Shown here: piece after piece, positions 19,820 to 28,329 of the stretch | Layout of the letters: each line of letters opens with the position of its first letter | Position numbering within the stretch: position 1 is the first letter of the stretch | From: an uncultured Clostridia bacterium | Lineage (GTDB): Bacteria; Bacillota; Clostridia; Christensenellales; Borkfalkiaceae | NCBI GenBank assembly: GCA_937912025.1 | Contig: CALDOZ010000011.1 | Span: 1-43,855, forward strand | Direction of reading: 5' to 3' | Length of the DNA stretch: 43,855 nucleotides | The notes under the pieces: generated by a model | Seen by the model: the letters and a program-made list of their open reading frames with translations, nothing else | What the model was told of the DNA's origin: nothing | The model's database searches: none | Program-made: the position numbers and the translations under genes

Positions 19820-20581
19820 ATGAATATTTTATTAAGCGGTATTAACGGCTTTATGGGTAAAGAAGTCGTTAAAATTATAAATAACACTGATGGTCTTAAT
19901 CTTGTTGGAGGCGTTGACGTTAACGCTACCGATGAGTTTAATGTTCCTTGTGTTAAAACGTTTGCGGAAGCAAATGAAAAAATTCTCAAAATTTGCGATG
20001 TTGACTGTATTATTGACTTTTCACACCATTTAGCAACTAATGATTTAATTGCTTTTGCGGTTGAAAATAAATTACCTTTAGTATTAGCAACTACAGGTCA
20101 AACTGAAGAAGAAAAACAAACTATTTTAAACGCTTCTAAGTATATTCCACTTTTTTTCTCGGCAAACTATTCGCTTGGCGTTGCACTTTTAGTTGAACTT
20201 GCTAAAAAGACTGCTAGCGCATTCCCTGACGCTGAAATTGAAATAATTGAAAAGCATCATAATAGAAAAGTGGACGCGCCTAGCGGTACTGCCCTTATGA
20301 TTGCCGACGCTATTAAAACTGTACGACCAAACAGTTACGTCCATAACGGCCGTAGCGGTCAAGGTAAACGCGAAAAAGACGAGATAGGCATTCACGCAAT
20401 AAGAATGGGTAATATCGTTGGTGAACACGAAGTAATCGTTGGTACGCAAAATCAACAAATTACGTTAAAACATGAAGCATTTTCGCGCTCATTATTTGCC
20501 GAAGGCGCTATTTCCGCTACTAAATTTTTAGTTGGAAAGCCTGTCGGCCACTACACAATGCAAGACATTGTTAAAAGTTAA
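19820..20581 (+). CDS. dapB: 4-hydroxy-tetrahydrodipicolinate reductase
   Basis: NAD(P)H-dependent second step of the pathway, making tetrahydrodipicolinate. Rossmann start MNILLSGINGFMGKEV, then IIDFSHH, LVLATTGQ, SANYSLGV and the active-site stretch IEIIEKHHNRKVDAPSGTA with the catalytic His and Lys. 253 residues, normal. It is co-transcribed with dapA (8 bases apart) and with ddh (19 bases). Confidence 0.97.
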   Translation: MNILLSGINGFMGKEVVKIINNTDGLNLVGGVDVNATDEFNVPCVKTFAEANEKILKICDVDCIIDFSHHLATNDLIAFAVENKLPLVLATTGQTEEEKQTILNASKYIPLFFSANYSLGVALLVELAKKTASAFPDAEIEIIEKHHNRKVDAPSGTALMIADAIKTVRPNSYVHNGRSGQGKREKDEIGIHAIRMGNIVGEHEVIVGTQNQQITLKHEAFSRSLFAEGAISATKFLVGKPVGHYTMQDIVKS

Positions 20582-20600
20582 GTACTTTATTTAGGTTATT

Positions 20601-21575
20601 ATGAAAGTTGCAATTTATGGTTATGGTAATTTAGGTCGTGGCGTTGAATGCGCTATTAAAAATACGACGGATATAGAATTAGTTGGCGTGTTTACTCGTA
20701 GAAACCCAAGTGACGTTAAAACTTTTGGCGCTCCCGTTTATAACGCTAACGATATATTAAACTTTAAAAATGATATTGACGTTTTAATTATTTGTGGTGG
20801 AAGCGCAACCGATTTACCTAAAATGACGCCTACACTATCAAAACACTTTAACGTTGTTGATAGTTTTGACACTCACGCTAAAATCCCAGAACATTATAAA
20901 AACGTTGACGAAACTGCTAAGTCTAACAAAAAAACTGCGCTTATTTCAGCAGGTTGGGATCCTGGTATGTTTTCTATTGCAAGAGTTTACGCTCAAGCAA
21001 TTTTACCAAACGGTAACGATTATACTTTTTGGGGACGTGGCGTAAGCCAAGGTCATTCTGACGCTATTAGAAGAATTGACGGTGTAATTGACGCTCGCCA
21101 ATACACAGTTCCAGTTGAAAAAGCATTAAATAGCGTTAGAAACGGCGAAAATCCTACCCTTTCAGTTAGACAAAAACACGTTAGAGAGTGTTACGTTGTT
21201 GCCGAAGATAATGCAAATTTAGTTGAAATTGAAAATAAAATAAAAACAATGCCTAACTATTTTGCCGATTACGATACAACTGTTACGTTTATTTCTAAAG
21301 AAGAAATGGCTAAAAATCATAGCGGAATTCCACACGGCGGATGTGTTATTAGAACGGGAACAACGGGAATAGATAATCAAAATAATCACGTTATAGAGTA
21401 TAACTTAAAACTCGATTCTAACCCCGAATTTACGGCAAGCGTTTTAGTTGCTTATGCTCGCGCTGTATATAAAATGAACGAAAAAGGTGATTACGGTTGT
21501 AAAACGGTATTTGACGTTTCACCATTTGATTTATCGCCTTTAAGCAAAGAAGAATTATTAAAAACAATGTTATAA
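20601..21575 (+). CDS. ddh: meso-Diaminopimelate D-dehydrogenase
   Basis: NADPH-linked enzyme that converts tetrahydrodipicolinate to meso-diaminopimelate in one step, so dapD/dapL-type genes are not needed. Motifs: VAIYGYGNLGRGVE, IDVLIICGGSATDLP, FNVVDSFDTHAKIPEH, SAGWDPGMFSIARVY, WGRGVSQGHSDAIRRI and SGIPHGGCVIRTG. 324 residues, normal. Its presence in this operon, between dapB and lysA, shows the dehydrogenase route. Confidence 0.96.
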   Translation: MKVAIYGYGNLGRGVECAIKNTTDIELVGVFTRRNPSDVKTFGAPVYNANDILNFKNDIDVLIICGGSATDLPKMTPTLSKHFNVVDSFDTHAKIPEHYKNVDETAKSNKKTALISAGWDPGMFSIARVYAQAILPNGNDYTFWGRGVSQGHSDAIRRIDGVIDARQYTVPVEKALNSVRNGENPTLSVRQKHVRECYVVAEDNANLVEIENKIKTMPNYFADYDTTVTFISKEEMAKNHSGIPHGGCVIRTGTTGIDNQNNHVIEYNLKLDSNPEFTASVLVAYARAVYKMNEKGDYGCKTVFDVSPFDLSPLSKEELLKTML

Positions 21576-21638
21576 TAATTTTAATAATTTAAGTATTTAT
21601 CGTAAAATTTACAATTTTTTCTAAGGTTAATATTATAT

Positions 21639-22955
21639 ATGCAACAAATTGAAAAAGATTTTATTTCAAAAAATTTAACGTCAAAAAACGACGAACTTAT
21701 ATTTGGTGGCGCGAACGCAAACGACTTAATTTCAAGTTTTGGAACTCCCCTTTACGTTATGGATGAAAACTCAATAAGAGAGCGTTGCCGTGAATATAAA
21801 AATGCGCTTGAGAGTGAACTTGGCGATAACTGCAAAGTTTTATACGCATCAAAAGCGTGTTCGTTTAAACGTATTTATGAAATTATTAATGAAGAAGGTT
21901 TAGGCGCTGACGTTGTTTCAACGGGCGAAATTTATACTTGTATTAAAGCAAATTTTCCACTTAAAAATACCTTTTTTCATTCAAATAATAAAACTGATTT
22001 TGATATCGAGTTTGCTATTGACAATAAAATTGGTTATTTTGTTGCAGATAATGAAGAAGAACTTTACGCAATTAACGATATTGCTATTAAAAAAGGCATA
22101 ATACAAAACGTTTTATTGCGTTTAACCCCTGGTATAGACCCACACACTTACGCCGCCGTATCAACAGGACAAGTTGACAGTAAGTTTGGCTCTCCAATCG
22201 AAACGGGAAAAGCCGAAGAAGTAACGGTAATTGCTCAAAAGTTATCTAACGTAAAACTTTGCGGTTTTCATTGTCATATTGGCTCGCAAGTATTTGATAG
22301 TGACGTTTATACGCAAACTATTGATAAAATGGTTGACTTTATAGCGTTTGTTAAGCAAAAATACAATTTTATTACCGAAATTTTAGATTTAGGCGGTGGT
22401 TTAGGCGTTAGATATGATTACACCGACCCACTACTTAAAATTGGCGAAAACGTAAAAAATATTGCTAAAACAATTAAAAATAAATGTAATGAAGTTGGCG
22501 TTGCCCTACCATTTATTTGTTTAGAACCTGGTAGAAGTATTGTTGCCGATAGTGGTATTACGTTATATACAGTTGGTACTATTAAGAAAATTCAAGGCTA
22601 TAAAAATTACGTTTCAGTTGACGGTGGTATGACTGATAACCCGCGTTTTGCATTATACCGCGCTAAATACACTATTATACCTACTAAAAACTTAACTCAA
22701 AATCGTGATATGCTTTGTTCAGTTGTTGGTAGATGTTGTGAAAGTGGCGATATTTTACAAGAAAACGTATATCTTCCGTCTACCGTTAAACGTGGCGATA
22801 ATATTTGCGTTTTAACTACCGGCGCTTATAACTACTCAATGTCGTCGAACTATAACAGAATTCCACGCCCACCTGTAATAATGCTAAAAGATGGTAAACC
22901 TTACGTTGCCGTAAAGCGTGAAAGTTTAGATGATATAATTAAAAATGATATTTAA
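21639..22955 (+). CDS. lysA: Diaminopimelate decarboxylase
   Basis: PLP enzyme that decarboxylates meso-diaminopimelate to L-lysine. Fold III motifs: YASKACSFK with the PLP Lys, FHSNNKTDFD, GFHCHIGSQVFD, LDLGGGLGVRYD, ICLEPGRSIVADSG, VVGRCCESGDIL (active-site Cys from the partner subunit) and GAYNYSMSSNYN. 438 residues, normal. Last gene of the lysine operon; a strong terminator follows. Confidence 0.97.
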   Translation: MQQIEKDFISKNLTSKNDELIFGGANANDLISSFGTPLYVMDENSIRERCREYKNALESELGDNCKVLYASKACSFKRIYEIINEEGLGADVVSTGEIYTCIKANFPLKNTFFHSNNKTDFDIEFAIDNKIGYFVADNEEELYAINDIAIKKGIIQNVLLRLTPGIDPHTYAAVSTGQVDSKFGSPIETGKAEEVTVIAQKLSNVKLCGFHCHIGSQVFDSDVYTQTIDKMVDFIAFVKQKYNFITEILDLGGGLGVRYDYTDPLLKIGENVKNIAKTIKNKCNEVGVALPFICLEPGRSIVADSGITLYTVGTIKKIQGYKNYVSVDGGMTDNPRFALYRAKYTIIPTKNLTQNRDMLCSVVGRCCESGDILQENVYLPSTVKRGDNICVLTTGAYNYSMSSNYNRIPRPPVIMLKDGKPYVAVKRESLDDIIKNDI

Positions 22956-23000
22956 AAAAACTCAGTTGAACCTATAATTAGGATCTCAACTGAGTTTTTT
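22954..23000. terminator. Bidirectional terminator
   Basis: Stem aaaaaaactcagttga / tcaactgagttttttt with a 15-base loop, between converging lysA (plus) and thiI (minus). It overlaps both stop codons. Confidence 0.88.
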
Positions 23001-24154
23001 TATAATTTAATTAATTCGACGTTATTTATTGCGTTTTCAATTAAAGTTTCAATATCTAACGCGCTTTCAACTTCAATAACGCGTTCAAGTTTTGGTTTAA
23101 TTAGCGGGTTTTTTGGTAAAAATACCGTACAACAATCTTCATAAGGTAAAATTGACGTTTTATAAGTGTTAATTTTTTCAGAAATTTCAATAATATCAAG
23201 TTTATCAAACGCAATAAGCGGTCTTAAAACCGGAATAGTCGCAACGCTATTTGAAGAATTTATACTTTCAACTGTTTGCGAAGCAACTTGACCTAAACTT
23301 TCGCCCGTAATAATTGCTTGCGCGTTTACTTTTTTAGCAATTCTTTCGCTAATACGCATCATAAAACGGCGCATAATCGTTATCATATACTCTTCAGGGC
23401 ATTTTTCGTGAATACTTTCTTGAATTTCAGTAAAAGGTACGACGTATAAATTCATACCGCTCGTGTACTCGCTAACAATTTTAGATAACGTAATTACCTT
23501 TTCTTTTGCCGCCTCACCCGTATATGGATAAGAATGATAATGGATAGCGTCAAGTTTCATTCCCCTTTTAGCCATCATATAACCAGCAACCGGGCTATCA
23601 ATACCGCCAGATATCATAAGCATACCTTTTGCAGCCGACCCAACAGGCATACCACCCATCATTTTTATAACGTCAGTATAAATTAAAGTTTGTTTTGCGT
23701 CGCGAATATCAATATAAAGCGTAAAATCAGGCTCGTGTACGTCAACTGATAATTCTTTATTTGCTTTTAAGATTTCTCCGCCAACTTTTCTTGACGTATC
23801 AACCGAAGGAAGTGGAAATTCTTTATACGCTCTACGCGTTTCAACTTTAAAAGTACCCCTTTTAAATTCAACGGCATCAACTGAATATTTAATAATATCA
23901 TCTAAATTAGTGGGAACTGAGTTTGCAACCGAGCAAGTGAAAATACCGCTAATTTTTTTAAGTTTTTCTAAAATTTCACTTTCTTCAAATTCATTAAAAT
24001 CTTCAATTAAATATCTACCTAAAATTTTAACGAACTTACAGTTGAAATCTTTTAAGGAATGTTTGATATTATCTTCTAATAATTTTTCAAAATACCCTCT
24101 ATTTTTGCCTTTAAGATGTATTTCGCTCCAGCGAATAATAATTACTTTTTTCAT
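23000..24154 (-). CDS. thiI: tRNA 4-thiouridine synthase ThiI
   Basis: Uses sulfur from a cysteine desulfurase to make 4-thiouridine at position 8 of tRNA. N-terminal ferredoxin-like part (RWSEIHLKGKNRGYFE), THUMP domain at about 60-165 and the PP-loop ATPase domain (SGGIDSPVAGYMMAKRG, later TGESLGQVASQT). The active-site Cys is in EDCCTVF. It has 384 residues and lacks the C-terminal rhodanese domain of E. coli ThiI, so sulfur must come directly from the adjacent desulfurase, as in Bacillus NifZ-ThiI. The desulfurase gene ends one base before its start. Confidence 0.95.
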   Translation of the reverse strand: MKKVIIIRWSEIHLKGKNRGYFEKLLEDNIKHSLKDFNCKFVKILGRYLIEDFNEFEESEILEKLKKISGIFTCSVANSVPTNLDDIIKYSVDAVEFKRGTFKVETRRAYKEFPLPSVDTSRKVGGEILKANKELSVDVHEPDFTLYIDIRDAKQTLIYTDVIKMMGGMPVGSAAKGMLMISGGIDSPVAGYMMAKRGMKLDAIHYHSYPYTGEAAKEKVITLSKIVSEYTSGMNLYVVPFTEIQESIHEKCPEEYMITIMRRFMMRISERIAKKVNAQAIITGESLGQVASQTVESINSSNSVATIPVLRPLIAFDKLDIIEISEKINTYKTSILPYEDCCTVFLPKNPLIKPKLERVIEVESALDIETLIENAINNVELIKL

Positions 24155-24155
24155 T

Positions 24156-25283
24156 TTAACTCATTGTATTTTTTAATTTTATTACTTTTTCGTTAAGTTT
24201 ATTAACTGCAAAATCAACTTCTTCTAAAGTAGTTTCATTGCTAAAACTTATTCTTATAACACCGTCAAGAACGCTATTTGAATAACCAATTTCTTTAAGC
24301 ATTCTACTATGATTATGCTTAGAAGAACAAGCCGAACCCGTGCCGATAATAATACCATCTTGTTCAAGCATATGTTGAATAACTTCGCCTTTAAGTCCCG
24401 TTGCCGATAAACAAATGACGTATGGAGATGAATTTTCGCTTGAAATTAAGGTAAAATTTTCGCTAATTAACTTAGAAATAAAACGTTCTTTCAATTTCAT
24501 AGCGTTGTTATAGTCTTCAACAAGTGTTTTTAAATGGGTTAAAAACGCATGTTCAAGAACTTTTATGCCAAATACGTTTTCAGTACCGCTACGCAAGTTA
24601 TTTTCTTGACCACCACCGTAAATTAACGGTTTTAAATTTTGTACGCGCTTATTTTTTAAAATAGCCCCAACACCCTTTAAAGCGTTAATTTTATGAGCGG
24701 AAATTGAATATAAATCTACGTCGTTTGACGGTTTATACGGAATTTTCATAAATGCCTGAACACCGTCTGAATGGAAAATAATACGCGGATTTATCTCTTT
24801 AACAAGTTTTGCTATTTTATTTATATCGTTTATTGCGCCCGTTTCATTATTAACGTGCACAACCGAAACGAAAACTGTATTTTTATCAATGAGTGAAAGT
24901 AGTGATTTTATATTTACGCTACCGTCACTATTTAACGATGCAAATCTTGCATCGTACCCATTATTTTTTAAGTAAGTAAACGGATTATGTACGGCGGAAT
25001 GTTCACCAAGCGTTGTTACAGCGTTACCACGTTTACAATATGAAAATATTGCCATGTTATCGCTTTCGCTACCGCATGAAGTAAAAATTACGTCAAAATT
25101 TTGAGAAAAATAGGATTGAATTGCCGTTTTTGCTTGAAGTAGTGATTTTGAAACTTCCAAACCACCGTGATAAAGCGCTGACGGATTAAAATACTCTTCA
25201 CTATTAAATTTTGATGCTTTTTCTAAAGCGGACGGCATTGGTTTAGTAGTTGCCGCATTGTCTAAATAAATAATTTTAGTCAT
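24156..25283 (-). CDS. Cysteine desulfurase (NifS/IscS family, ThiI partner)
   Basis: PLP enzyme that takes sulfur from cysteine. Motifs: YLDNAATTKP at the start, FTSCGSESDNMAI, HVNNETGAIND, HSDGVQAFMK, PLP Lys in ISAHKINALKGVGA, GGGQENNLRSGTEN, and the sulfur-carrying Cys in GTGSACSSKH. 375 residues. It lies directly before thiI, so it most likely supplies sulfur for tRNA thiolation (as NifZ does) rather than for general Fe-S assembly. Start ATG at 25283, one base after the stop of the gene at 25285-25845. Confidence 0.93.
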   Translation of the reverse strand: MTKIIYLDNAATTKPMPSALEKASKFNSEEYFNPSALYHGGLEVSKSLLQAKTAIQSYFSQNFDVIFTSCGSESDNMAIFSYCKRGNAVTTLGEHSAVHNPFTYLKNNGYDARFASLNSDGSVNIKSLLSLIDKNTVFVSVVHVNNETGAINDINKIAKLVKEINPRIIFHSDGVQAFMKIPYKPSNDVDLYSISAHKINALKGVGAILKNKRVQNLKPLIYGGGQENNLRSGTENVFGIKVLEHAFLTHLKTLVEDYNNAMKLKERFISKLISENFTLISSENSSPYVICLSATGLKGEVIQHMLEQDGIIIGTGSACSSKHNHSRMLKEIGYSNSVLDGVIRISFSNETTLEEVDFAVNKLNEKVIKLKNTMS

Positions 25284-25284
25284 A

Positions 25285-25845
25285 TTAAGAATTTTTAATT
25301 TTTTCTACAAAATCTTTATCAAGTTTTTTAGTGCCGATATATTTAGTAATTACCGTCATAAAACCTTCGTCATACTGTAAAAACAATAAATAATCTTTAC
25401 CGCTTTTATTAAAATATATAACAATATCGTCTTCAGTAAACGCGTTAGGAGAAGCAAATAAATTTTTAACACTTTTATCTTTATAATATTTATTGTAAGT
25501 TTCACCAAACACGTTACCTATTGAAATAATATTTTTAGCGTCAAAATCAATAGTTAAACGACGCATTCTATTATTTACAACTTTAATAATTCTAATTGAA
25601 CCGCCTACGAAAGAATAATCGTAATAGTTGTAAAACTTGCTTGAAAAGTATAAACAAATTAAATACGACACTACAAAAATAAGCGCAACTAAAATAAAAT
25701 AAGAAAATAAACTAACAGTTAGCACGAGTGATACGCCAATTACCGTTAAATTAAGATATTTTAATATTGTAAAAATAATATATAATGTTTTTTGAAATTT
25801 ATCATTTTTCGGAGCAACCGAAACTTCATATAAATTGTAATTCAT
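25285..25845 (-). CDS. Small membrane protein of unknown function
   Basis: 186 residues. Two close hydrophobic segments (about 28-52 and 54-72: VIGVSLVLTVSLFSYFIL, VALIFVVSYLICLYF), then a soluble domain with beta-rich stretches (SFVGGSIRIIKVVNNRMRRLTIDF, DDIVIYFNKSGKDYLLFL). Such proteins occur in many uncultured Clostridia without an assigned role; I cannot name a family with confidence. It is followed directly by the cysteine desulfurase gene and belongs to that transcript. The start has an aaaggag site. Confidence 0.75.
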   Translation of the reverse strand: MNYNLYEVSVAPKNDKFQKTLYIIFTILKYLNLTVIGVSLVLTVSLFSYFILVALIFVVSYLICLYFSSKFYNYYDYSFVGGSIRIIKVVNNRMRRLTIDFDAKNIISIGNVFGETYNKYYKDKSVKNLFASPNAFTEDDIVIYFNKSGKDYLLFLQYDEGFMTVITKYIGTKKLDKDFVEKIKNS

Positions 25846-25959
25846 AAATCTCCTTTTAACTAAATAATTTTAGCATATTATATTAATTTATGCAACGTAT
25901 AAAATAAATTTTTGATGTTTAACACTTAATATTTTAATTATTTTAACAATATGATTGAG

Positions 25960-28329
25960 TTATTTGAGTTTAACGATTGTAACTCCGTCTTCGCCTTCGC
26001 CGTATTTACCAAACCTAAAACTATCAACTCTACTTTCAGTTTTTAAGTAGTTATGAATTGCTTTTGATAAAATTCTCATACCTTTACCGTGAACAATTCG
26101 CACTTCTTCTAAATTAGCAACGACTGATTTATCAATAAAATCTCTAACTTCCATTAAAGCATCGTCACTATTTAAACCTACAACGTTAATTTCAGTTTTA
26201 ACTTGCGTTTGAATTGTGTTTGGCTTTTTAATTGATACTTCTTTTTTAGTGTTTTTAGGAGTTTTTGATATAAACCTAATATCATCAATTTTAACTTTTA
26301 CCCTAAGCGAGCCTACCATAACCCAAATTTGTTTTTGAGAAAGTTTAATATCGCTTACTTCCCCTTCACTTTCAAGCGTTGTAACGTAAACTTTATCGCC
26401 AATTTTAAGTTTTTCAATCTCAATTTCTTTATATGGAGAAACTTTACTTACGTCGCTATCAATTAAATATTTTTCATTGTCGATTTTATTTTTTAAAGTC
26501 GACATTTTTACAAGGTCGCTTTCGGTATAAACGTCTTTATCAAAAATTTCTTTCATTTGACTAAGTAAATCTTCGGCAACTTCAAGTTTATCGTTAATAA
26601 GTTTTCTTGATTCCGCTTTTGCTTTAACTAAAAACTTTTCACGCTCTGATTGAAGTTTATCTTTTTCTTCTTTTAATTTTTGATAAATTACCTTTTCGTC
26701 TTCTAAAAGTTTATTGAGTTCGTTTAATTTTTCTTCAGCGGTAGATTTAATTTTTTCCGCTTGCAATAAAACGCTATCAAACTCGATTTTTTCACCAGAA
26801 AGTAATGATTTTGCGCTATTTACTATATCTTCATCAAGTCCAAGTCTACGCGCAATTTCTATGGCATTAGAAACACCCGGCATTCCAATATTAAGTTTAT
26901 AAAGAGGAGCAAAAGTATTGCCGTCAAATTCCATTGATCCGTTAACGATGTTTTTAGTATTATACGCAAACTCTTTCAAAGCGGTATAATGCGTCGTTAT
27001 AACACCACTTGCTAACTTATCTAAAATGCGTTTAATTATTGCTTGAGCAAGCGCGCTACCCTCTTCGGGGTCTGTTCCAGCGCCAATTTCGTCAATTAAA
27101 ACAAGTGAATTTCCGTCAACGTTATTAGTAATGCTAATTAAATTTTTTAAATGCGAAGAAAAGGTTGAAAGGTTTTGTTCAATACTTTGCTCGTCGCCAA
27201 TATCAACGAAAATTTTACTAAATACCGAAATTATAGTGCCTTCTTTTGCCGGAATAAACATACCGCTCATACTCATAAGAGTAAGAAGACCGGTAAGTTT
27301 AAGCGTAACCGTTTTACCGCCTGTATTTGGTCCTGTGATTAATATAATTTTATAATCTTTACCAAACTCAATACTAACGGGCACAACTTTATCTTTATTT
27401 ATTAGCGGGTGTCGTCCACCAATAATTTGCGTTACGCCGTTTGAGGATAAAAACGGACAAATTGAGCGCGAGGTATGAGCGTATTGCGCCTTAGAAAAAG
27501 TGCAATCAATATCAGTCAAATATAAAATATTTTCATCAATTTTTTCACTAATTAAGCCTACTTTTGAAGATAAATCACTTAAAATTCGCTCAATTTCAAC
27601 CTTTTCGTTAATTGTTTCAGATTTTAAATCGTTATTAAGTTCTAAAATTTCGGCAGGCTCAATAAATACCGTGCTTCCACTTGCCGAATGGTCGTGAATA
27701 AAGCCTTTAACTTGACTTCTACACTCTGATTTTACAGGAATAACGTATCTACCAGAGCGAATAGATACGACGTTATCTTGCATAAATTTATTTGCGCCCG
27801 CGCGCATATAAGACGTTAACTTTTCTCTAATTTTTTCATTTAAACGCTTAATATTTTGACGTATTTGATACAATTTATCCGACGCGGTATCAGCAATTTG
27901 CTCGTCACTTAAAATTTTAGTTGTAATTTCATTTTCTAAGTATTTATCAAAATAAATACACTTAACTAAATCTTTAAATATTGTTATTTCGTCGTCAATT
28001 ATAGCGTCAATTGAAGAAACGGCAATTCTTGACGAGCGTAAAACTCTCGCAACTTTTAAAAGTTCGCCCATAGTTAAAACGCTACCACGCTTAGCGCGTT
28101 CAGTTTCATCAAACATTTCGTCAAAAAACTCAACGTTACCAACGCCGTGAGTGTATATAAGTTTATACGCTTCGCTAGTTTTGTTAAGTAAAAACTGAGC
28201 GCTATCATAATCGGTTTGCGGTTTTAATTTTAATATTAAATTTTTAGTTTCTTTAAGAACGCTAAAATTTGTTAATGATAATAAAATTTTATCGTACTCA
28301 AGAGAAATTAACGTTTTTTCACTAATCAT
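25960..28329 (-). CDS. mutS2: Endonuclease MutS2
   Basis: MutS2 binds branched DNA, limits recombination and in some species splits collided ribosomes. 789 residues. Lever and clamp region first, then the ATPase: Walker A GPNTGGKTVTLKL, SMSGMFIPAKEG, DIGDEQSIEQNLSTFSSH, Walker B LVLIDEIGAGTDPEEGSALA and ITTHYTALKEFA. A long coiled coil (about 510-620) and the C-terminal Smr nuclease domain with VRIVHGKGMRILSKAIH follow. Its start overlaps the stop of the U32 peptidase gene by 4 bases, so they are translated together. Confidence 0.95.
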   Translation of the reverse strand: MISEKTLISLEYDKILLSLTNFSVLKETKNLILKLKPQTDYDSAQFLLNKTSEAYKLIYTHGVGNVEFFDEMFDETERAKRGSVLTMGELLKVARVLRSSRIAVSSIDAIIDDEITIFKDLVKCIYFDKYLENEITTKILSDEQIADTASDKLYQIRQNIKRLNEKIREKLTSYMRAGANKFMQDNVVSIRSGRYVIPVKSECRSQVKGFIHDHSASGSTVFIEPAEILELNNDLKSETINEKVEIERILSDLSSKVGLISEKIDENILYLTDIDCTFSKAQYAHTSRSICPFLSSNGVTQIIGGRHPLINKDKVVPVSIEFGKDYKIILITGPNTGGKTVTLKLTGLLTLMSMSGMFIPAKEGTIISVFSKIFVDIGDEQSIEQNLSTFSSHLKNLISITNNVDGNSLVLIDEIGAGTDPEEGSALAQAIIKRILDKLASGVITTHYTALKEFAYNTKNIVNGSMEFDGNTFAPLYKLNIGMPGVSNAIEIARRLGLDEDIVNSAKSLLSGEKIEFDSVLLQAEKIKSTAEEKLNELNKLLEDEKVIYQKLKEEKDKLQSEREKFLVKAKAESRKLINDKLEVAEDLLSQMKEIFDKDVYTESDLVKMSTLKNKIDNEKYLIDSDVSKVSPYKEIEIEKLKIGDKVYVTTLESEGEVSDIKLSQKQIWVMVGSLRVKVKIDDIRFISKTPKNTKKEVSIKKPNTIQTQVKTEINVVGLNSDDALMEVRDFIDKSVVANLEEVRIVHGKGMRILSKAIHNYLKTESRVDSFRFGKYGEGEDGVTIVKLK

